A DNA stretch of 64,000 bases from Planctomycetes bacterium UBA2386. Its GTDB lineage: Bacteria; Planctomycetota; UBA1135; UBA2386. The position numbers and the translations under genes are program-made. Below the pieces are notes generated by a model, which saw only the letters and a list, made by a program, of their open reading frames with translations, did not search any database and was not told where the DNA came from. The stretch is taken from assembly GCA_002343845.1 (NCBI GenBank), contig DDSQ01000184.1, positions 1-64,000 on the forward strand. Reading direction: 5' to 3'. Positions 31,988-41,437 of this stretch are shown here, piece after piece. Each line of letters begins with the position of its first letter. Position 1 is the first letter of the stretch.

Positions 31988-34636
31988 ATGGCAACCCAGT
32001 CGACCGTCTCCGGCGTGCGCTCCTTGTTGGCCCTGTTGGTGTTGCTGACCGGCGCCACGGTCTTGCCGGCACAGATCGGCTTCCAGATGAGCAGCTACCA
32101 CGGCGTCACGGCGACGACGCACCAGCTGCAGATCAGCCTGCTGTCGGGGCAGGGCTACCGCCCGATCTCGCTCGCGGTGTCCGGTGGCGCTGCGAACGCC
32201 CGCTACTCGGCGGTCTGGCAGCAGGGTCCGTCACCCTTCTGGGTGACCGCGCACGGCATGAGCCACTCGCAGTATGCGACGCAGGCGACGACCTGGGCGA
32301 ACCAGGGCTACCGCGCCAAGCTCGTCGCCGCCAGCGGCGTCGGCAACGATGCTGTGTTCGCCGCAGTGTGGGTCAACGACGGCGTCGCCGCCGTGCACAA
32401 CCAGAACCAGACCGCCTCGTTCTTCGACGGCAAGATCGCGTCGGAACGGACCAGTGGTCGGCGCCTCGTCTGTTGCGCCCCATACAACCGGTACGGAACG
32501 GACTACTTCGTGACGGTGTTCGAACCCGACGACAGTGAAACCGCCTGGGGTGCCGAGGCCGACGACGACAGCACGCAGTTCAACCATGCGTTCGGTGAGT
32601 ACGCGCTCGGCCACGGCCGGCCGACCTGGATCGCCACGTCCGACAGCCAACGCTACACGCACGTCTGGCGCGACGATCGCGTCGGCAACTGGTCGGTGGT
32701 CGTCGGCCGCACCTCGGCGCAGTTCGACGCCGACAAGGTGACGTTCAGTGGCCAGGGCCTGATCCTCACCTGCATCGCCGCCAGCGGCTACGGCAGCGCC
32801 GCCCGCTTCGGCGGCATCTTCCAGCAACGGCTGACGCCCCACACCAGGCCGCTGACGCTGACTGGTCTGGACGTGCCCGAGATGGACGGCTTCGACGACT
32901 ACGCGGATGACTACATGCAGGCGCACGGGGCGCGCAACGTGTCGATCGCGGTGGCCAGGAACGGGCGCCTGATCTACGCCCGCGGCTACACCCTGGCCGA
33001 GCCTGGGCAGTTCGTGACGCAGCCGACGACGCCGTTCCGCATCGGCAGCATCAGCAAGCCTCTGTGCGGCACCGTCATCCACGACCTGATCTCGCGCGGC
33101 CAAGGCGGCTTCGGTCTCAACACCAGCATCACCAGCTACCTCGGCATCAGTCCGTATGCATCCGGCGCCCAGAACGCGACGGTGCTGCGGCTGCTGCGCC
33201 ACACGTCGGGCATCACACCCGATGTCGGTCCGTTCGACGCCCTGGCCCATGCCAATCCGCCCCTGGTCGTCATGCCGGTCGACGAGCGGTACATCGTCAG
33301 TTACGCGTGCTCGTTGCCGTTCGGGACGCTCGACCTGTGGAACTACGCGAACACGGGCAACACCGCGCTGGGCCAGGTCGTCGAGCAGGCAACGGGCCAG
33401 GCCTACATGACCGCCCTGCGCGATCGCCTGTTCGCGCCGGTAAACACGACGGCGTTGTGGCAGCAGAAGGCGCGCCCTGAGGACTTCGCGCCCGGCGAGG
33501 CGCCGTACCACCCTTCAGCGCTCTACCTGCAACCGAGTACCGTGCACTACGACCAGCGCTTGCTGGTCGGCCAGTACGCCCGGGACTACTGGGATTCGGC
33601 CGGCGGTGCCGTGTGCTCCGCGGTCACGCTGGCCCGCGTGGTCTCCGGCGCATTCTGCACCGGCAACGACAGCCCGAGCCTGCTGCCAGCCGCGCGAACG
33701 GCGGCGCTGGTACGCAGCACGTTTTCGGAAGTAGGCAGCGGTGCCCCGAAGAACTGGACCGACGGCAGCTGGCAGTGGCGGAGTCTCGGCAACGGGCGCT
33801 ACCAGTACCACCACGACGGCCGCGCCGAGGGATTCGGTGCGCGTTGCTTCTTCACCACCGACGGCCTGTGCGTCGTGATGCTGGCCAACGCCGAAGCCGC
33901 GCCGAGCGCAGTCACGCTGCTCGATAAGGCCGACGCGGTCACCACGTGGCCCGACCACGACCTGTTCCCGAGTTACGGCCTGCCGGCGTTCGCGCGCACT
34001 CCAGCGCTGACGGGTGCCGTCGTCGCCTCGGTGCCGAACGTGTCCGACACGCCGCTGGTCTACGACGGCCTCTACATCGACCAGGTCACCGGCGTCGAGT
34101 TCGATGGCGCGCTCATCACGAGCCAGTCGCCGAGCAGCTGGCACCAGGGGTGGTTCGTGCGGGAATCGTCGACGCGGCTGCGGGTCCACCCGCCGCAAGG
34201 CAAGCTGCCCGGCTTCTACCTCGTGCGCGCCTTCTCGGCGTCGGGATTCAGCGTGCAGCAACTCGCCCACCTGTCGCAGGCGACGCAATTCGCCGTCAAA
34301 GCCGCCGACACGGTGCCAACCGGCTATCCGTTCGCCGCGATCGTCAGTCGCGGGCCCCATCCCGACCAGTCCTGGGCGGTGCTGACGCTCAGCACGGACC
34401 TGCTGCCGACGGTCGTGCCGGACATGGTCAGCCTCGACATCGGCAACCAGTTCCAGAGCCTGCTGATCGCGGATGCGAAGCAGTTCACGACCGCGGCCGG
34501 CGCGGTGCGCTGGGACTTCCCGACCATCGCGACCCTGCCGCTGGTGCACTTCCAGGCGGTCGTCGTGAACCTGTCCCTCCCCTCACCCTGGCCGCTGCCG
34601 GCCACCGCGGTGGAGACCACGGTGCGCGTGCCCTGA
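31988..34636 (+). CDS. exported serine hydrolase (class C beta-lactamase fold) with N-terminal BTRD1 repeats
   Basis: This 882-residue protein has a signal peptide (LLALLVLLTGATVLPA). Residues about 35-285 contain four to five tandem units of the bacterial tandem repeat domain 1 type. Each has a GYRPISLAVSG- or GYRAKLVAASG-like core followed by an AVW strand. Residues about 295-680 form a beta-lactamase/DD-peptidase domain: S354xxK357 in GSISKP, Y453-A-N455, and H608-D-G610 in the KTG position. About 200 beta-rich residues follow. The same repeat plus hydrolase layout occurs in polyglycine hydrolases, so an extracellular peptidase or esterase is likely, not antibiotic resistance. It stands alone and converges on the coiled-coil lipoprotein gene. 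Confidence 0.88.
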   Translation: MATQSTVSGVRSLLALLVLLTGATVLPAQIGFQMSSYHGVTATTHQLQISLLSGQGYRPISLAVSGGAANARYSAVWQQGPSPFWVTAHGMSHSQYATQATTWANQGYRAKLVAASGVGNDAVFAAVWVNDGVAAVHNQNQTASFFDGKIASERTSGRRLVCCAPYNRYGTDYFVTVFEPDDSETAWGAEADDDSTQFNHAFGEYALGHGRPTWIATSDSQRYTHVWRDDRVGNWSVVVGRTSAQFDADKVTFSGQGLILTCIAASGYGSAARFGGIFQQRLTPHTRPLTLTGLDVPEMDGFDDYADDYMQAHGARNVSIAVARNGRLIYARGYTLAEPGQFVTQPTTPFRIGSISKPLCGTVIHDLISRGQGGFGLNTSITSYLGISPYASGAQNATVLRLLRHTSGITPDVGPFDALAHANPPLVVMPVDERYIVSYACSLPFGTLDLWNYANTGNTALGQVVEQATGQAYMTALRDRLFAPVNTTALWQQKARPEDFAPGEAPYHPSALYLQPSTVHYDQRLLVGQYARDYWDSAGGAVCSAVTLARVVSGAFCTGNDSPSLLPAARTAALVRSTFSEVGSGAPKNWTDGSWQWRSLGNGRYQYHHDGRAEGFGARCFFTTDGLCVVMLANAEAAPSAVTLLDKADAVTTWPDHDLFPSYGLPAFARTPALTGAVVASVPNVSDTPLVYDGLYIDQVTGVEFDGALITSQSPSSWHQGWFVRESSTRLRVHPPQGKLPGFYLVRAFSASGFSVQQLAHLSQATQFAVKAADTVPTGYPFAAIVSRGPHPDQSWAVLTLSTDLLPTVVPDMVSLDIGNQFQSLLIADAKQFTTAAGAVRWDFPTIATLPLVHFQAVVVNLSLPSPWPLPATAVETTVRVP

Positions 34637-34641
34637 CCAGA

Positions 34642-34658
34642 CCCGCGACCGACGCGGG
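34642..34658. terminator. small hairpin between convergent genes
   Basis: CCCGCG and CGCGGG flank a 5-nt loop in the 28-bp gap between the serine hydrolase and the coiled-coil lipoprotein. It could serve both strands. There is no T-tract, so the evidence is weak. Confidence 0.3.
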
Positions 34659-34664
34659 CATCGG

Positions 34665-35324
34665 TCACTTCTTCGGGCCGTCGGCCGGGGGCGCTGGCGC
34701 TGGTGGCGGTGCTGGCGGCGACGCCAGCTTGACCGCTTCGGCGATCGCCGCCTCCGCCGCCGTCAGCGACGCCCCGAGCTGCTTCAGCGCCGCGAGCCGC
34801 TCGGCGAGGGCGAACACGCGAGGTCGTAGCTCGCCCTCGCTCGCCGCGACCTGCTGTTCGAGTGCGCCGAGTTCCGCCTGCAGCGCCGTCGACTTCGCCG
34901 CCGCCGCGGCGCGCAGCGCTTCCTGTTCGCGCAGCGTCGCCTCGAGCGCGCGCAGCGGCGCCAACTCCGTTTCGATCTGCACCGCGCGCTGCCGCGCCGC
35001 CGCCAGATCCTGTTCGGCCGTGTGCAGCCGGTCGAGTTCGAACTGCAACGCCGCAAGCGTCGTCCGCAACTGCGCACCGGCTTCGACCGCACGGCGCTGC
35101 GTGGTCGCCAACTCCTGCACCGCCTGCGTGTGGGTCGCGCGCAGCACGGCGGCGTCGCGTTCGAGCCGCTCGCGTTCCACCCGGAGCTCCCCCGCTTCGC
35201 GCGCCCGCGCCGCCCGGCTCAGCGTCGTCTCGCGTTCGGCGGCGCACGCCGCGAGCCCGAGCAGCGCCAGCGTGGACCCGGCCACGAAAATCGCTGCGCG
35301 GCGCGCCGGCTGGCTGGCTATCAT
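34665..35324 (-). CDS. coiled-coil lipoprotein
   Basis: This 219-residue protein starts at ATG 35324 with a lipoprotein signal (TLALLGLAAC, Cys 27). About 160 residues of Arg-, Glu-, Gln- and Ala-rich heptads follow, and the protein ends in a Pro/Ala-rich tail (PPAPPPAPAPPADGPKK). There is no catalytic domain. It is likely a lipid-anchored periplasmic rod or tether, of the kind that spaces the outer membrane and wall. A TAAAAG element lies 7 nt before the ATG. It is divergent from ndk. The family is not recognised. Confidence 0.75.
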   Translation of the reverse strand: MIASQPARRAAIFVAGSTLALLGLAACAAERETTLSRAARAREAGELRVERERLERDAAVLRATHTQAVQELATTQRRAVEAGAQLRTTLAALQFELDRLHTAEQDLAAARQRAVQIETELAPLRALEATLREQEALRAAAAAKSTALQAELGALEQQVAASEGELRPRVFALAERLAALKQLGASLTAAEAAIAEAVKLASPPAPPPAPAPPADGPKK

Positions 35325-35352
35325 GCTCGCCCTTTTACCCGACCGAACTGCC

Positions 35353-35820
35353 ATGGAACGCACCCTCATCCTGCTCAAGCCCGACGCCGTCCAACGGGGA
35401 CTCGTCGGCCAGCTCCTCAGCCGCTTCGAACAGAAGGGCCTCGTGATCCGCGCGATGAAGCTGATGCAGATCACGCCGCAGCTCGCCGCCAAGCACTACG
35501 AGGCGCACAAGGACCGCCCCTTCTACCCGGGCCTCGTCAAGTTCATGACCAGCTCGCCGGTCGTGGCGATGGTCCTCGAGGGCCTCGAAGCGATCACGAT
35601 CTGCCGCAACCTGATGGGCAAGACCAACGCCCGCGAAGCTCTGCCGGGCACGCTGCGCGGCGACTTCAGCATGAGCCGCAGCTACAACCTCGTGCACGGC
35701 AGCGACGGTCCGGAAGCGGCGGTGCGCGAGATCGGGCTGTTCTTCCCCGAGGGCGTCGTCGCCTACGAACGCAGCACGCTCGACTGGTGCTACGACCCGG
35801 TCGAGGAACGGAAGAAGTAG
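35353..35820 (+). CDS. ndk: nucleoside diphosphate kinase
   Basis: This 155-residue enzyme transfers the gamma phosphate between nucleoside tri- and diphosphates through a phospho-His. It starts MERTLILLKPDAVQRGLVG. The active site is NLVHGSDGPEAAVRE with H115. The substrate-binding KTNAREALPGTLRGDF segment is intact, and the chain ends in Y-D-P-V-E-E-R-K-K. A TATCAT element lies 28 nt upstream of the ATG. The RqcH-like gene starts 8 nt after the stop on the same strand, so the two are probably co-transcribed. Confidence 0.96.
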   Translation: MERTLILLKPDAVQRGLVGQLLSRFEQKGLVIRAMKLMQITPQLAAKHYEAHKDRPFYPGLVKFMTSSPVVAMVLEGLEAITICRNLMGKTNAREALPGTLRGDFSMSRSYNLVHGSDGPEAAVREIGLFFPEGVVAYERSTLDWCYDPVEERKK

Positions 35821-35827
35821 CGCGCGC

Positions 35828-37378
35828 ATGGCGACGACGGGCCAGCCGCTGCGCGGCCTGTCGGCCGCCGAGCTCGCCGCGGCGTGCGCCGAGCTGCAGT
35901 CGCTCGCGGGTGCTGAAGTCGTCGACGTCGTTCGCGCCGTTCGCACCCCCGCCGACGACGACCTGGTACTCGTGCTGGCGCCCAGCGCTGGCTCCGGCGC
36001 TGGCAAGCAGTTCGTGCACGTCGTCGTCACCGGCCCGACCGCGCGCCTGTGCCTGACCACGCGGCGCTGGCCGAAGGGCGCGCTGCGGCCCGCTCCGCAC
36101 CTGCCGTTGGCGGGCGCGCGCTTCGTCGGCGCCGAGCCGATCGCCGGCGAACGCATCGCCGTGCTGCGCTTCGCGACGCCGAGCGGCGAACAGCGCCTCG
36201 TCGCCGAACTGTTCGGCACGCGCGGGCTCGTGGCGCTCACCGACGCCGACGGTCGTGTGCTGCACACCTCGCGGCCGGTGCAGACGGCCACGCGCCGCCT
36301 CGCCGAAGGCGACCGCTACACGCCGCCGCCGCGCGACGGCACAGCGAGGCCATCGGCGCCGACGGGCCGGTTCGCGCCGCCGGTGCTCGCCGCGATCGAC
36401 GCGCACTTCACGCGCGTGGACCTGCTGGCAGCGGCGCACGAACGCAGCGAACGGCTGTCGCTGCGCGCGCGCCGCGCGGTCGTACGAGCGCGCGCCAAGG
36501 TCGACGGCATCGCCGGGCAGCTCGCCGACGTCGGCCGCGCCGCCGGGCTGCGCGAAACCGCCGACCTGATGCTCGCCTACCAGCACGGCGTGCGACGCGG
36601 CGCGCCGTCGATGACGGTGCCGCATCCCGAACGCCCCGACGAGCAGATCGTGATCCAGCTCGACCCGGCCCGGCCGGTCGTCGTCCAGGCGCAGGCGCTC
36701 TACGAGAAGGCGCGCCGCCTCGACGACAGCCGCGCCGTCAACGAAGGCCGCCTGCTGCGCGCGCAGCACGAACTCGCCGGCGCCGAGTTGGCCATGAGCG
36801 ATGCCGAAGCGATCGCCGCACAGCTCGCGACCCTCACCGGCGACGCCGCCGACCTGCACGAACGGCTCGCCGCACTGCCGTTCCCGCCCGAGTCCCCGTC
36901 GTCCGGCGAGACGAAGCGGGGCCCGAGCCGGCCCCGCGACGCCGTCACGCGCGGCGAAAACGTCCGCCGCTTCGTCTCCGCCGAGGGCTACCCGATCTGG
37001 GTCGGTCGCAACAACGAACAGAACGACCGCCTGACCATGCGCCTCGCCAACGGCAACGACCTGTGGCTGCACGTCGGCGGCGGCCGCGCCGGCTCGCACG
37101 TGATCGTGCGCCTGCCGAAGCAGAAGACGGCGAGCCTCGAGACGCTGCTCGACGCGGCGACGCTCGCCGTGCACTTCAGCAAGGCGCGCGGCGAGCCTCG
37201 CATCGACGTCGTCTACACACCGAAGAAGCACGTGCGCAAGCCGAAGGGGCTGCCGGCGGGAGCCGTGGTGCCCGCGCACACCAAGACGATCACCGTGCTC
37301 GCGGACCCGGCCCGACTGCAGCGGCTGCTGGCTTCGGCGGACCCCGAGGAAGGCGAGGGCGACGCCCCCCGTCCCTAG
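35828..37378 (+). CDS. rqcH: NFACT-family ribosome quality control protein (RqcH/Rqc2-like)
   Basis: This 516-residue protein has an NFACT-N-like domain (about 1-165), a coiled-coil middle (about 190-330) and a C-terminal NFACT-R domain. NFACT-R is marked by EGYPIWVGRNNEQND, DLWLHVGGGRAGSHVIVRLP and YTPKKHVRKPKG. The family binds stalled 50S subunits and adds Ala tails to nascent chains. In the N domain the place of the conserved Asp-Arg pair appears to be Glu-Arg (GERIAVLRF), which could affect tailing. Its position directly after ndk fits co-transcription. The start is the first ATG after the ndk stop. Confidence 0.88.
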   Translation: MATTGQPLRGLSAAELAAACAELQSLAGAEVVDVVRAVRTPADDDLVLVLAPSAGSGAGKQFVHVVVTGPTARLCLTTRRWPKGALRPAPHLPLAGARFVGAEPIAGERIAVLRFATPSGEQRLVAELFGTRGLVALTDADGRVLHTSRPVQTATRRLAEGDRYTPPPRDGTARPSAPTGRFAPPVLAAIDAHFTRVDLLAAAHERSERLSLRARRAVVRARAKVDGIAGQLADVGRAAGLRETADLMLAYQHGVRRGAPSMTVPHPERPDEQIVIQLDPARPVVVQAQALYEKARRLDDSRAVNEGRLLRAQHELAGAELAMSDAEAIAAQLATLTGDAADLHERLAALPFPPESPSSGETKRGPSRPRDAVTRGENVRRFVSAEGYPIWVGRNNEQNDRLTMRLANGNDLWLHVGGGRAGSHVIVRLPKQKTASLETLLDAATLAVHFSKARGEPRIDVVYTPKKHVRKPKGLPAGAVVPAHTKTITVLADPARLQRLLASADPEEGEGDAPRP

Positions 37379-37379
37379 A

Positions 37380-39080
37380 ATGATGGCCATGCGCCACACC
37401 CTGTTGGCCTCCGTGCTCGCCGCCACCGCGGCTGCCCAGACCCCGGAACTGCTGATCGGGCGGCTCGGCAACCCCGAGCACGGCGAAGCCGCCGAGGTGG
37501 CGCTGGTAGCGCTCGGCGAACGCGCCGTGGCGCCGCTGCAGCGCTGGTTCGAGGCCGTGGACCCCAAGGACGGCCAGGAGCGGACCAAGTTGCTCGCCGC
37601 CTTTCGGGTCGTCGACCTGCTCGGTCCGGTGGCCGCACCGCTGGCCAGCAGCCTCGACGACCTGGAGCCGGACGACCGCGCGCTCAGCACCAGAATGCTC
37701 GACGCCCAAGCGAGCCTGGCGCCGTTCGGCGACGGACGCCCGTGGCACGAGGCCTTCCACCGATCGTTCCACGGCCATGGCGACGACAACGACGACCAGG
37801 CAGGGCGCATGGGCGCGCACTACCGGCACGCGACCCGCGGCGAAGTCCAAAGACAACTCGACGCCGAGACCGCGTTGCGGCTGCTCACCGCGAACCGGGT
37901 GTTCGCCCGCGAGGTGGCGGCCGAGGTCCTGGCCACCGCCGGTCACCGCGACGCCCTGGCGCGGCTGGGCGAGCGGCTGCGTGACCGCACGCCGCCGGAG
38001 GGAAGCGACGCGCTGCGACACAACGGCTTCGTGGTGCCGCTCACCGACCGCTTCGCGTTGCGCGCCAGCGACGCGATGATCCACCTGGCCCCGGACGATC
38101 CACGCACCGCGATCGCCTGGGCAACCCGCGCCGCCGTGCATCCGCATCGGGTGACGCGACTCGACGCACTGCGGCACCTCGCCCGCTTCGGGCCGGACGC
38201 CGCCGACGGCGTGCCCGAACTGGTCGAGATCGCCGAGCGGCCCGACGAAGCGCTGGCCGCCGAAGCGCTCAAGGTGCTCGGCATGACCGGCGACGCGGCA
38301 GCGCCGTTCGTGCACCGCGTCGAAGCGCTGATCGCCCGCGGCGGCCCCGTCGGCAAGCTCGCCACCGGGATCGTGACGCGCCTGCGCGCCGCCGGCGTGC
38401 GGTTGCCCGCCCCACCACCGCCGCCACCGAACGCCGCGGTCGTCGCCGCCGTCGAGGCTGCGGCCAAGGCGCTGCGCGACGGCGACGATCCCCAGACCCC
38501 CGCCTTCACGGCAACGCTGCGCGCCGACGCCCAGCTTGCCTGGCCAGCCTTGCTCGCGCGCGTGCGGAACGAACGGGCGAAAGTCCCCGACGCCGTCATT
38601 CGTCTGCTGGTCGAACTGGCGCCGCGCCGGAGCCAGTCCGAACGCGAGACGCTGCGCTTCGCGATCGCCTCGTTGGCGACCGACAACTGGCACGCGCCGA
38701 TGATGTCGTCGTACTCGGGCGGCGAGGACCTGAGCCCGCTGCGCGCCGAGATCTACGGCGAACTGCTCGTGCCGCCCGGCACGGCCATCGACGGACTGGC
38801 CGAGCTGCTCACCCACAAGAACACGACCGTTCGCCTCGCCGCCGCGCGCCGGGTGCACGCACGCGCGGCGGAGATCGCCGCCGACACACCCGCCACACGC
38901 GAGGCCATCGTGAGCGCACTGCGGAGCGCCGCCGCTGGGGACATCCCCACCAAGTGCCCCTTCGAGTTGGCCCCCGGAGGCGATCACGAACTCGAGTGCA
39001 ACCTCGGCGACGCGCTGAAGGTCGCGGTCGCGGCAGCACTCGCAGCCTGCGCGCCCGAACCGCCGCCCGCCGGCAAGTAG
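37380..39080 (+). CDS. exported HEAT-repeat protein
   Basis: The frame gives 566 residues; ATG 37389 (MRHTLLASVLAATAAAQ) is the better start because it begins the signal peptide. The mature protein is alpha-helical with HEAT-like units, for example VAPLQRWFEAVDPKDG, HRVTRLDALRHLARFGPDA and NTTVRLAAARRVHARAA. A proline run near residue 350 divides it in two. There is no catalytic motif. A His-rich loop (FHRSFHGHGDDNDDQ) at about 127-141 might bind metal. The start lies 1 nt after the RqcH-like stop, so it is likely in the same operon. A periplasmic binding or scaffold role is guessed. Confidence 0.75.
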   Translation: MMAMRHTLLASVLAATAAAQTPELLIGRLGNPEHGEAAEVALVALGERAVAPLQRWFEAVDPKDGQERTKLLAAFRVVDLLGPVAAPLASSLDDLEPDDRALSTRMLDAQASLAPFGDGRPWHEAFHRSFHGHGDDNDDQAGRMGAHYRHATRGEVQRQLDAETALRLLTANRVFAREVAAEVLATAGHRDALARLGERLRDRTPPEGSDALRHNGFVVPLTDRFALRASDAMIHLAPDDPRTAIAWATRAAVHPHRVTRLDALRHLARFGPDAADGVPELVEIAERPDEALAAEALKVLGMTGDAAAPFVHRVEALIARGGPVGKLATGIVTRLRAAGVRLPAPPPPPPNAAVVAAVEAAAKALRDGDDPQTPAFTATLRADAQLAWPALLARVRNERAKVPDAVIRLLVELAPRRSQSERETLRFAIASLATDNWHAPMMSSYSGGEDLSPLRAEIYGELLVPPGTAIDGLAELLTHKNTTVRLAAARRVHARAAEIAADTPATREAIVSALRSAAAGDIPTKCPFELAPGGDHELECNLGDALKVAVAAALAACAPEPPPAGK

Positions 39081-39104
39081 CTCGCCGACCGTCCCGGGCG
39101 CGGC

Positions 39105-39110
39105 TACCGT
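39105..39110 (+). promoter_or_regulatory. putative -10 element of terC (TACCGT)
   Basis: TACCGT ends 9 nt before the terC-like ATG. There is no Shine-Dalgarno motif. Confidence 0.3.
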
Positions 39111-39119
39111 CCGCCGCCC

Positions 39120-39857
39120 ATGGACTGGATCTACCTGCCCGACGCCTGGGTCGCGCTCGGCACGCTGACGTTCCTCGAGATCGTCCTCGGCATCGACAAC
39201 CTCGTCTTCATCTCGATCCTGACCGGCCGGCTGCCGAAGGAGCAGCAGCACGGGGCTCGGCGGATCGGCCTCGGCATGGCGATGGCGATGCGCGTCGCTC
39301 TGCTGTTCTCGCTGAGCTGGCTGATGGGCGTCACCGAGCCGCTGATCACGCCGTTCGGCAAGCCGCTGTCGCTGCGCGATCTGATCCTGCTGGCCGGCGG
39401 CCTGTTCCTGATGTGGAAGAGCGTCACCGAGATCCACCACAAGCTCGAAGGCGAGAACGAGGTGCTCGGCAAGGGCGCCCGCACGTTCGGCTCGGTGCTG
39501 GTGCAGATCGCCGTGCTCGACCTGGTGTTCTCGCTCGACTCGGTGATCACCGCCGTCGGCATGGCGCAGCACATCGCCGTGATGGTGATCGCGGTGCTGA
39601 TCTCGGTCGGCGTGATGATCGCGTTCGTCAACCCGATCTGCGCGTTCGTCGAACGCCACCCCACGGTGAAGATGCTGGCGCTGAGCTTCCTGCTGCTGAT
39701 CGGCTTCACGCTGGTCGGTGAGGCGTGGGGCATGCACATCCCGAAGGGCTACATCTACTTCGCGATGGGCTTCGCGATCCTCGTCGAGTTCCTGAACATG
39801 AAGCTGCGCAAGTCTGGCCAGGCGGTCGCCCTGCACGGCCCCGAGAAGGAAGCATGA
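39120..39857 (+). CDS. TerC-family integral membrane protein
   Basis: This 245-residue protein has seven predicted membrane helices. Both family signatures with buried acids are present: EIVLGIDNLVFISILTGRLP near residue 19 and VLDLVFSLDSVITAVGM near residue 139. TerC/Alx-type proteins export Mn2+ or supply metal to exoenzymes at the translocon. The ATG at 39120 gives the standard MDWIYLPDAW start. Its stop overlaps the ATG of the following M28 peptidase by 4 nt (ATGA). A coupled metal exporter and exported metallopeptidase fits the idea that TerC metallates secreted enzymes. Confidence 0.92.
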   Translation: MDWIYLPDAWVALGTLTFLEIVLGIDNLVFISILTGRLPKEQQHGARRIGLGMAMAMRVALLFSLSWLMGVTEPLITPFGKPLSLRDLILLAGGLFLMWKSVTEIHHKLEGENEVLGKGARTFGSVLVQIAVLDLVFSLDSVITAVGMAQHIAVMVIAVLISVGVMIAFVNPICAFVERHPTVKMLALSFLLLIGFTLVGEAWGMHIPKGYIYFAMGFAILVEFLNMKLRKSGQAVALHGPEKEA

Positions 39858-41428
39858 ACGGCCGCTGGTGCCTCGCCGCGTTGGCACTCGTGGCGGCAGC
39901 CGCCGCCACGGCGCAGGCGCCTGGTCCCGGCGCAGCACCGCCGCTGCCCGATCTCGGCCCGGCAGCGGCCGTGCCCGACGGCGCACCGCCGCACCTCGCC
40001 CGCATCGACCGCGACGGGCTGCGCACGCACGCCTACTGGCTCGCCGACGACGCTCGCGCCGGTCGCCACACGACGAGCAAGGGCCAACAGGCGACGGCGA
40101 AGTACGTCGCCGACGCGTGGAAGAAGCTCGGCCTGCGCCCGCTCGGCGACAAGAAGGGCTACCTGCAGGAGTACCCACTGCAACGCACCTGGCTCGATGC
40201 CACGACCGCGTTGTCGTTCGGCACCACGAAGATCACCGCCGACTTCGCCGTGCTCGCGGCCGGCGAGACCAAGGCTGCGCTCGGCGGCAAGTTCGTGTTC
40301 TGCGGCAACGGCGCCCCCGGATCGGTGCCGACCGGACTCGCGGGCAAGCTGCCGTTCGTGGTGTTGCACGGCGCGGGCCGCCCGGGCGGTGCGGGCGGCG
40401 ACTTGCAGGCGGTGCAGCGCTACCTCGACATCGCCGAGCAGCTCGCCAAGCAGGGCGCCACGGCCGGCATCGTCTGCCTGCTCAGCGACGACAGCGCGCT
40501 CGGCAACACGCTCAACTACCGGGCCCTGCTGCCCGACCACGCGCGCCTGCGCTACGGCAACGGCGGCGGCGGCGGCCGCGGCGCCAGCGTCGCCGTGCCG
40601 CTGTTCGTGGTGTCGGGCGCGCAGAGCCGGCTCCTGCTCGCGCACGTCGGGCTCGAACTCGACGACAACGGCGCTGCGGTCGGCCAACCGAAGAACGACA
40701 AGGCCACCGGCAAGCTGAACATCGTCGTCAAGGAGGACGACAAGGCCGTCGGGACCAACGTCGTCGCGGTGCTCGAGGGCACGACCAAGAAGAGCGAAGC
40801 GGTCGTGATCTCGGCCCACCACGACCACGTCGGCCGCCGCCTCGACGGCGACGTGTTCAACGGCGCCGACGACAACGCCAGCGGCACCGCGGGGCTGCTC
40901 GAACTCGCCGAAGCGTTCGCGACCGGCGGGCCGCGGCCCGAGCGATCGATCGTGTTCCTGTCGGTCAGCGGCGAAGAACTCGGCCTCTGGGGCAGCGACT
41001 GGTACGCCGCGCACCCGACCTGGCCGCTCGACAAGATCGTCGCCAACGTCAACATCGACATGATCGGCCGCGCCGGCAAGGCCGACGGCGGCAAGTTCGC
41101 GATGCAGATCACGCCGAGCCACCAGCACGAGAAGTACTCGACCATCGTGCGCGACGCCGTCGGCCTGGCCTCGCACTTCGGCATCACCTTCACGAGCGGC
41201 GACACCTACTACCAGCGCAGCGACCACTACAACTTCGCCAAGAACGGCGTGCCGGTGGTGTTCTTCTGCGACGGCGAGCACCCCGACTACCACCAGGTCA
41301 CCGACACCGCCGACCGCCTCGACTACGTCGGCATGGAGGCGGTGGCGCGGCTCGCGTTCTGGACCACCTGGCAGGTCGCGAACGGCAAGGGCCGCCCGCA
41401 GGAACTCGGCAAGCAGCCGCAGTGGTGA
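39854..41428 (+). CDS. exported M28-family metallopeptidase with PA-like insert
   Basis: This 524-residue protein starts with a signal peptide (WCLAALALVAAAAATAQA). Residues about 170-300 form a protease-associated-type insert. The M28 zinc ligands follow in order: H in ISAHHDHVG, D in NGADDNASG, the catalytic and ligand Glu pair in SGEELGLWGS, D in NIDMIGRAG and H in DYHQVTDTADR. It is a periplasmic or surface aminopeptidase. It is coupled to the TerC gene by ATGA. The tail includes GKGRPQELGKQPQW. The substrate range is unknown. Confidence 0.92.
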   Translation: MNGRWCLAALALVAAAAATAQAPGPGAAPPLPDLGPAAAVPDGAPPHLARIDRDGLRTHAYWLADDARAGRHTTSKGQQATAKYVADAWKKLGLRPLGDKKGYLQEYPLQRTWLDATTALSFGTTKITADFAVLAAGETKAALGGKFVFCGNGAPGSVPTGLAGKLPFVVLHGAGRPGGAGGDLQAVQRYLDIAEQLAKQGATAGIVCLLSDDSALGNTLNYRALLPDHARLRYGNGGGGGRGASVAVPLFVVSGAQSRLLLAHVGLELDDNGAAVGQPKNDKATGKLNIVVKEDDKAVGTNVVAVLEGTTKKSEAVVISAHHDHVGRRLDGDVFNGADDNASGTAGLLELAEAFATGGPRPERSIVFLSVSGEELGLWGSDWYAAHPTWPLDKIVANVNIDMIGRAGKADGGKFAMQITPSHQHEKYSTIVRDAVGLASHFGITFTSGDTYYQRSDHYNFAKNGVPVVFFCDGEHPDYHQVTDTADRLDYVGMEAVARLAFWTTWQVANGKGRPQELGKQPQW

Positions 41429-41437
41429 GCGGCTCGC

